Source: Oscillospiraceae bacterium (GTDB taxonomy: Bacteria > Bacillota > Clostridia > Oscillospirales > CAG-272). Taken from it: DNA of 33,360 nt. The notes beneath the pieces were generated by a model, which was not told where the DNA came from, did no database searches, and saw only the letters and a program-made list of their open reading frames with translations. The stretch's first letter is position 1. Every line of letters begins with the position of its first letter. The position numbers and the translations under genes are program-made. The stretch spans positions 1 to 33,360 of the forward strand of contig SVTS01000026.1 in NCBI GenBank assembly GCA_015063645.1, given 5' to 3'. Positions 27,424 through 33,360 of the stretch are shown here, in pieces.

Positions 27424-28000
27424 CTTCCTTCTCCCTTCTCATTTTCTGCAATGAATTTTTAGCACGATTGAGTCTGGAACTTACAGCACTTTCACTTATT
27501 GATAATGCCTGAGCAATCTCTGATTCCGACATCCCATACTTATAGCGCATCTCTATAACATCTCGCTGTGTATCCGGCAGCTGATCAACGTATGCGGCAA
27601 GCTGCTTTAACGCTTCCTTCGCAACAGTCTGCTCTTCGGGATTTTGTGTGTAATCCGGAATAACAAAATCCTTCTCTCCATCATCATCCTCATAAATCAG
27701 CGGAATGGTTTGCACTCTGCTCTTTCTTCTTCGCAAATGGTCTTTGGCTTTGTTCTGCGTATATTTAACGAGCAGTGCAATTGTATCCTCACGCTCTAAT
27801 TTGTAAAAATTTCTAATTGTCAGCCACACACTGATAAAGGTTTCCTGAACAACATCTTTTGCATCTTCCGAATCGTGAACAATCCCGTAGGCAACTGCAT
27901 ACAACTTGTCGCTGTGTTCATCGATCAGCCGCTTAAGAAGATCACCATTAAGCGGATCGAGGGTAGTAATGAGGGTGAGCAGAAGCAAGCGTACAACCAT
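27416..28000 (-). CDS. ECF-type RNA polymerase sigma factor
   Basis: Region 2 (YAVAYGIVHDSEDAKDVVQETFISVW) and region 4 (LPDTQRDVIEMRYKYGMSESEIAQALSISESAVSSRLNRAKNSLQ). Confidence 0.92.
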   Translation of the reverse strand: MVVRLLLLTLITTLDPLNGDLLKRLIDEHSDKLYAVAYGIVHDSEDAKDVVQETFISVWLTIRNFYKLEREDTIALLVKYTQNKAKDHLRRRKSRVQTIPLIYEDDDGEKDFVIPDYTQNPEEQTVAKEALKQLAAYVDQLPDTQRDVIEMRYKYGMSESEIAQALSISESAVSSRLNRAKNSLQKMRREKEDE

Positions 28001-28022
28001 CCTTTCGACAAAAAATGCAATA

Positions 28023-28049
28023 CATAATTATTTTATCACAATAATTATG
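28023..28049. promoter_or_regulatory. Inverted repeat upstream of the sigma factor gene
   Basis: CATAATTATT-ttatcac-AATAATTATG. Confidence 0.5.
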
Positions 28050-28098
28050 ATTCCGCAATGATCATATTGCCCAAAGGTATACTTTTTGACAGTAATTT

Positions 28099-28497
<399 letters not shown>

Positions 28498-28584
28498 TCA
28501 CTGGATATAGATTTGTTTTTGTTTCGTTATATTTACTCAAATAGTGTGATTATCTCAAACGGAAGGAGAGTTTCGTCTCTTTTT

Positions 28585-28601
28585 TCTCTCCTTCTCCGCC
28601 A
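28585..28601 (+). other. Third att-like copy of the tRNA-Ser 3' end
   Basis: TCTCTCCTTCTCCGCCA followed by the same terminator and integrase 3' end as in E1. Confidence 0.82.
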
Positions 28602-28735
28602 ACGAAAAAGCCCGGAAACCCAGGTGTTTCCGGGCTTTTTTTGTGCTTGTTTTTATGATTTTACCCCAGTTTTTACCCCTGATAGGATTTCATCCGCTGA
28701 TTTTTTCTATAAATTTCTCCATACGGGCGGCGGCG
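28602..28735 (-). pseudogene. 3' remnant of a second tyrosine integrase
   Basis: Near-identical to 11879-12005 (terminator, TTTTTACCCCTGATAGGATTTCATCCGCTGATTTT...), then an abrupt switch to primosome-gene sequence. Confidence 0.88.
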
Positions 28736-28996
28736 CGGAAATACAGCCGGGCGGAGCTGGAAGAACTCCTCCGCCGGGCGGAGGGGACACCGTACATCCG
28801 GGGCGAGACGGGAAACGGGAAAAAATTCTCCCTCTCGGGCGTGCTGAAAAATGCGGAGAAGATCATAGCGGGCGAATATGCGCCGTATGACAGACCGGGT
28901 GAGGCGGGGATCCGTGAGAGGTGGAATGATACGGATCTGGAATACTGGGACAGTGTACGCCGCGGCAGGGAATCGGAGAAAGGAGCAGAGACGTGA
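28730..28996 (+). pseudogene. C-terminal remnant of the DnaD-like primosome gene
   Basis: RKYSRAELEELLRRAEGTPYIRGETGNGKKFSLSGVLKNAEKIIAGEYAPYDRPGEAGIRERWN is near-identical to the E1 copy; N-terminal half absent. Confidence 0.88.
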
Positions 28997-29814
28997 CAGA
29001 GGCTTTTTTTACAACGCGGGAGGAAAAAACGGGCGGGATATGCCCCGGATGCGGGGAGGAGGTGCGGGAGCAGATCACCGCTGTCCCCGGTCGGGAGATG
29101 CGGCATCGGATGGACTGCGCGTGCGATAAACGCCGCCGGGAGGCGGAGCGGATGGAGGAATATGCCGAAGGTATGCGGATACTGCGCCGGGAAGCACGCC
29201 GGGAAGCCGGGATTCCGAAACGCTATCAGCGGGAATCCCTCTCGCAGCTTATTCCCAGAGAGGGGCAGCAGCAGGCGTACAGGGCAATGACGGATTTTGT
29301 CTCCGCCTGGCGCGGGGATCGCCGCGCACGCGGGGTGCTTCTTGTCGGTGCGACAGGATGCGGCAAAAGCACCTTCGCCGCCGCTGCCGCGAACGATCTG
29401 ATAGACGGGTACGCATTCAGCGAGGATGAGGTGCGGAACTGCGGCGTATTCGGTGCGCCGCGCCGTCCCTTTACCTCGGTGCGGTATGTCAACGTTCCCA
29501 TGCTTTTCAACGAATTGCGGAACGCTATGGATGAAAAAACATCTGCCGCGCATATCATTGAGCAGTGTGCATCCGTCCCTGTGCTCATTCTGGATGATCT
29601 GGGGGCGGAACACCGTACCGACTATTCCCGGAGTGTCCTTCTCCGGATTATCGACCATCGCTGGTGTGAACAGCTTCCGCTGATCGTGACCGCCAATGCG
29701 CGGCGCATGGAGGATCTGGAAGCCAGCACGGGAGAGAGAGGACGTGACCGACTGGAGGCAATCTGCATGCCCGCGGCGATCTCCTGCGCCTCTCAGCGGC
29801 GGCTCGGCAAATGA
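28993..29814 (+). CDS. DnaC/IstB-like AAA+ helicase loader, divergent allele of 17190-18062
   Basis: CPGCG...CACD zinc motif, Walker A GATGCGKS, Walker B LILDDLGAEH. Confidence 0.85.
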   Translation: MTEAFFTTREEKTGGICPGCGEEVREQITAVPGREMRHRMDCACDKRRREAERMEEYAEGMRILRREARREAGIPKRYQRESLSQLIPREGQQQAYRAMTDFVSAWRGDRRARGVLLVGATGCGKSTFAAAAANDLIDGYAFSEDEVRNCGVFGAPRRPFTSVRYVNVPMLFNELRNAMDEKTSAAHIIEQCASVPVLILDDLGAEHRTDYSRSVLLRIIDHRWCEQLPLIVTANARRMEDLEASTGERGRDRLEAICMPAAISCASQRRLGK

Positions 29815-29945
29815 ACAGATTCACATCAGCCGATATCAAGGATAAAATCAAAGCCCACGCGGAGAAGCATGACGGCGGAAGCGTCAACGGCTTCATCCAG
29901 CGGGCAATCCGGGAGACGATGGAGAGGGACGGTGGAAACGCATGA
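29811..29945 (+). CDS. In-frame deletion fusion: start of the 18059-like ORF joined to the RHH C-terminus
   Basis: MNRFTSADI-KDKIKAHAEKHDGGSVNGFIQRAIRETMERDGGNA; DNA-binding beta-strand missing. Confidence 0.75.
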   Translation: MNRFTSADIKDKIKAHAEKHDGGSVNGFIQRAIRETMERDGGNA

Positions 29946-30330
29946 AGCATTACCCTGACAAATACACACTCACACCCGAGGAGAGCCGCTTCCTCGCGAA
30001 AAAGAAGTGGGACGAAAACGTATACTGCGGCATGAAGATGGAGAACCGCGCCGTCACCTTTCCGCAGACGCGGACGAGACAGCAACAAGCAAAGCCATTG
30101 CGCTGTTCGCCTGGGGAACGCGGTCACAGCTGTTCTGGGACGGCAATAAGTGCACCAGCCTTGCGGCGGCGAATAAGCTGCTGCTGGCATCCGGCGCGGG
30201 GATGCTGACCATCCGCGAGGCGGATATAATGGAGTTCAACGTGCATCTGCTGCATTGGTACGATACCGCCGAATCTGAGCCGCTGACGGATTATATGTAC
30301 GCCCATGCGATTCAGGGGATCGAGATGTAA
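29942..30330 (+). pseudogene. Fic-like pseudogene (internal deletion with frameshift)
   Basis: N-terminus identical to E1 Fic through PQTRT, then frame change; the C-terminal part in another frame carries QLFWDGNKCTSLAAANKLLLASG. Confidence 0.88.
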
Positions 30331-30353
30331 ACGAAGAGGGACGGTCAGCGTCC

Positions 30354-30731
30354 ATCCAATGTCATTAACTTAAGGAAGTGGATACATCAAAATAACCAAA
30401 TTCAGCCTTTTCCGCGGCGAATGCCGCGGGCAGGGGAAAGGACCATCTCAGGCGCCGAAGTTCCTTTCCCCTGCACCCCAATCTCCTTGGCTTGACAGTT
30501 AGTTTTAGACAACATACATAAATTTTCGCCCGGAACTTCACCTATGGTGAAGTTCCGGGCGTCTTTTTTTTGAAGATGTCCATAGGATTCGGTAGAGGCA
30601 AGGAGACAGGGGTGGCGGGGGAGGAAACTTCGCCGTGTGAGATGGTTCCTCCCCCGCCTCGCCGCGTTAGCGGCGAAAAAAGCTGCACCCCAGCATATTG
30701 TATACAGTATGTGCTTAAGTCAATGACATTG
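30354..30731. mobile_element. Complete MITE-like element with 18-bp terminal inverted repeats
   Basis: CAATGTCATTAACTTAAG (30357-30374) / CTTAAGTCAATGACATTG (30714-30731), 17/18 complementary; flanked by AGCGTCC (30347-30353 and 30732-30738). Confidence 0.8.
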
Positions 30732-30815
30732 AGCGTCCCTCTCTTGTTTTTTTCTGCCAAACGCATGATCCTGTGCCCGGAGCATCGCCGTTTTTTGTCA
30801 ACATCCTGCTGCCGC

Positions 30816-30844
30816 TTGCAAAATTTTCCGATATATGTTATACT
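30816..30844 (+). promoter_or_regulatory. Putative sigma-A promoter of the heparinase gene
   Basis: TTGCAA (30816-30821), 17 bp, TATACT (30839-30844). Confidence 0.6.
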
Positions 30845-30921
30845 ACCTTATGACAGAATCCATCCGGCGGGCGCCGGCGGGCATAACGGATTATATAGTA
30901 TAAATTGGAAAGGAACACGTC

Positions 30922-32958
30922 ATGATGCTTACTGACAAGCAGTTTTATAAAGCTGCGCTGGATTTGCACATCCCTGAGATGGCAGAGGCGGGCAGGCTCT
31001 ATTTTGCCGGTGATGAAGCCGGTGCCGCCCGGGTCTTTGCGGACTATGTACGGAAACACACCGATTACGCGAGATATTTCGGGCTTCCCGGAAATGCAAG
31101 GGAATTCTCCGCAGAGGAGCGGGCGAAGATCACTGCCGCGGCAGACCGCGTGCTGGACGGCTGGTTTGCGCCAACCGGATACGCGTATCGCTTTGAGAAT
31201 CTGGAGATGGACTGGGTGACCAACCGCACCCCGAACAACTACGGTGAGTGGGTATGGCAGCTGAACCGCCATCACGAATTTGTCACGCTGGCAAAGGCGT
31301 ATCTGATCACGGAGGATGACAGATACGTCGATGCCTTTGCGAAGCTGATTGAATCCTGGATCGATCAGGAGGAATTCCCCATTGCCGATGTGGTCAACCG
31401 TCACGGCTCAAGGCAGCTTGCCGGCTGGCGGACGATTGAATCCGGCATCCGCATGGGTCCGCCCTGGCAGTATCCGATCCACGTATTTCTGGAGGCGGGA
31501 AAGCTGTCCGACGCGCTGATCGTCAAGATCTTCAAGTCCGTCTGGGAGCACGCCTATCACCTCCGCCACTACTGCTCCACCCACAACTGGCTGATCATCG
31601 AGCTGACCGGTTTTCTGCAGATTGCCTGCTTCTATCCTTTCTTTGAAAATACCGCCGCATGGCGGGAGTTCATTTTTGAGCGGCTGCTGAAGGAAATCGA
31701 CGTACAGATCTATCCCGAGGGATTCCAGTATGAGCTGGCTACCGGCTACCACTTCGGCGTGCTGGATCTGTATCTGAGATGCGTCGATATCGCGCGGGCA
31801 TACAGCATCGAGGTGCCGGCATATATGCTGGAGCGTCTCCGCTCCATGACCCACGCCATCGTGCGCATCACCCAGCCCGACTGGCATATGCCCGATCTGA
31901 ACGACGGATCAAGCGGCTCCATGGCCGCACGCTGTGCCCATGCACTGCGCTTCTTCCCGGAGGATGAGGTCTTCCGGTATTTTGCCACGGATGGCAGGGA
32001 AGGGCACAAGCCGCCGTATCTCTCCACCGTGCTTCCGTATGTGGGGCACTGCGCCATGCGTACCGGATGGGGGAAGGAGGATATATATGCCTTTTTCGAC
32101 AGCGCGTACTACGGCTGGGGACACGCTCATGAAGACAAACTCTCCTTCAATCTGTCCGCCTACGGAAAGAATCTCCTGACGGACGGCGGGCAGTATGAGT
32201 ATGACAGTTCCCTGATGCGCGATATGATCATACGCACCCGTGCGCACAACACCGCGCTGGTGGATATGCAGGATCAGCGCCGCGGGCATCATACGGATTT
32301 CCACACCATCGAGTCGAGGGCGGTTGCCGAAAAGATCCCTTCCGACCTTGCCTGGAATTTCGGGGAGGAATATGAATGTGCCGCCGGCACGTACAACTGC
32401 GGTTACGGCGTGAATCCGGGCGTGTTTGCGGAGCATCACCGGAAGGTGATCTTCTTCAAAAAGGGACTCGGCGCGGCAAAGCCGTTCTTCGTGCTGCTGG
32501 ATACCTTCACGCCGCAGGATGATGCGGAGCATCTCTATGAAGTGCATTTCCAGCTCGGCACGGAGCCGACCGACGAAACGGAGTACAGCATCACCGCCCA
32601 TCACGGCGACGGCGTAACGCTCACGCTGATCGGCGACGCGCCGCTGATCACCCATACCGCGGAGAAAGAGCCGCGCTACATGGGCTGGAGAAAACTGCGC
32701 CTCTCCGGCGTGGAGCATGAGCATTATCCCGCGCCCGCTCCGTGCTTCACGAGAAAGGGCAGAACGGAGTATTTCATCACCGCCGTCTATCCCGCAAAGG
32801 ATGAGACCTGCCCGATCACGGCAGTCGCCGCGGATAAGGACAGCTTTACGATTACCATGGCGGACGGCGGCAGCTTCACCTTCGCGAAAGCGGATCCCGC
32901 CTTTGCCGTAATGGGCACGGAGGAGAGACTGGCAAAGGGGCTTGATATCTGTCTGTGA
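30922..32958 (+). CDS. Heparinase II/III-family polysaccharide lyase
   Basis: Alpha/alpha toroid region with NNYGEWVWQLNRHHEFVTLAKAYLIT and GSRQLAGWRTIESGIR; C-terminal GWGHAHEDKLSFNLSAYGKNLLTDGG typical of the family. No signal peptide seen. Confidence 0.88.
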   Translation: MMLTDKQFYKAALDLHIPEMAEAGRLYFAGDEAGAARVFADYVRKHTDYARYFGLPGNAREFSAEERAKITAAADRVLDGWFAPTGYAYRFENLEMDWVTNRTPNNYGEWVWQLNRHHEFVTLAKAYLITEDDRYVDAFAKLIESWIDQEEFPIADVVNRHGSRQLAGWRTIESGIRMGPPWQYPIHVFLEAGKLSDALIVKIFKSVWEHAYHLRHYCSTHNWLIIELTGFLQIACFYPFFENTAAWREFIFERLLKEIDVQIYPEGFQYELATGYHFGVLDLYLRCVDIARAYSIEVPAYMLERLRSMTHAIVRITQPDWHMPDLNDGSSGSMAARCAHALRFFPEDEVFRYFATDGREGHKPPYLSTVLPYVGHCAMRTGWGKEDIYAFFDSAYYGWGHAHEDKLSFNLSAYGKNLLTDGGQYEYDSSLMRDMIIRTRAHNTALVDMQDQRRGHHTDFHTIESRAVAEKIPSDLAWNFGEEYECAAGTYNCGYGVNPGVFAEHHRKVIFFKKGLGAAKPFFVLLDTFTPQDDAEHLYEVHFQLGTEPTDETEYSITAHHGDGVTLTLIGDAPLITHTAEKEPRYMGWRKLRLSGVEHEHYPAPAPCFTRKGRTEYFITAVYPAKDETCPITAVAADKDSFTITMADGGSFTFAKADPAFAVMGTEERLAKGLDICL

Positions 32959-32964
32959 CCTCTG

Positions 32965-33360
32965 CAATGTCATTAACTTAAGGATGAAGATACATCAAAA
33001 TAAAGAAATTCAGCCTTTTCCGCGGCGAATGCCGCGGGCAGGGGAAAGGACCATCCCACGGGAACCCCCAAAGCTCGCTTTGCTCACTTCGGGGAACCCC
33101 TACCACGCCGAAGTTCCTTTCCCCTGCACCCCAAACTCCTTGGCTTGATAGTTAGTTTTAGACAACATACATAAATTTTCGCCCGGAACTTCACCATAGG
33201 TGAAGTTCCGGGCGTCTTTTTTTGTTGAAGATATCCATAGAATTCGGCAGAGGCAAGGAGACAGGGGTGGCGGGGGAGGAAACTTCGCCGTCTGCCAGGG
33301 TTCCCTGGAAAAGGGCTTAGCCCTTTTTCAGGGGTCCCTGCGATGGTTCCTCCCCCGCCT
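32965..33360. mobile_element. Second MITE-like copy, left part; runs off the window
   Basis: CAATGTCATTAACTTAAG (32965-32982) and internal modules collinear with 30357-30660, with insertions in both long hairpin loops. Confidence 0.8.

Noticed and set aside
22600-28000. Lantibiotic or other RiPP biosynthetic cluster
   Set aside because: No modification enzyme, protease or clear precursor; only an exporter-type ABC system with sigma/anti-sigma. The 40-aa ORF is kept only as a speculative candidate.
31909-32973. 354-aa minus-strand ORF
   Set aside because: Antisense shadow of the heparinase-family gene.

Overview
GC-rich Firmicutes/Clostridia-like chromosomal window; the host is inferred from gene content only. 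(1) 144-7780 is a maltodextrin/glycogen operon: MalE-like lipoprotein, MalF/MalG permeases, 4-alpha-glucanotransferase and glycogen/maltodextrin phosphorylase. (2) On the minus strand are a HAD phosphatase fused to a YwlG/UPF0340 domain and a split transketolase. (3) A tRNA-Ser(GCU) gene with a consensus promoter has its 3' 23 bp repeated exactly at 21140-21162. These copies bound a 9.3-kb integrated element (E1). E1 carries a tyrosine integrase, an XRE repressor without a recognisable S24 peptidase, an early/replication module (YqaJ, SSB-like, VRR-NUC, HTH, primosome/DnaD-like, DnaC-like), a divergent accessory operon, a putative sRNA and an RHH-Fic pair. No capsid, terminase, portal or relaxase genes are visible, so it looks like a phage satellite or a stripped prophage. 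(4) 21163-28585 is a second segment with an AT-rich ECF-sigma/anti-sigma/MacB-type ABC island between two N-terminally truncated serine recombinases. (5) 28585-30350 is a third att-bounded segment (E3), a collapsed relative of E1 reduced by at least three internal deletions and carrying a divergent DnaC allele. (6) A heparinase II/III-family gene lies between copies of a MITE-like element with 18-bp terminal inverted repeats. One copy has inserted in the old Fic terminator with an apparent 7-bp target duplication. The same modular hairpins, with a conserved 19-nt loop and covarying stems, recur at several intergenic sites. The strongest leads are the E1/E3 tandem satellite-like elements, the RHH operator array controlling divergent promoters, the conserved-loop repeat family with nested insertions, and the sigma-controlled ABC island with a hidden 40-aa ORF.
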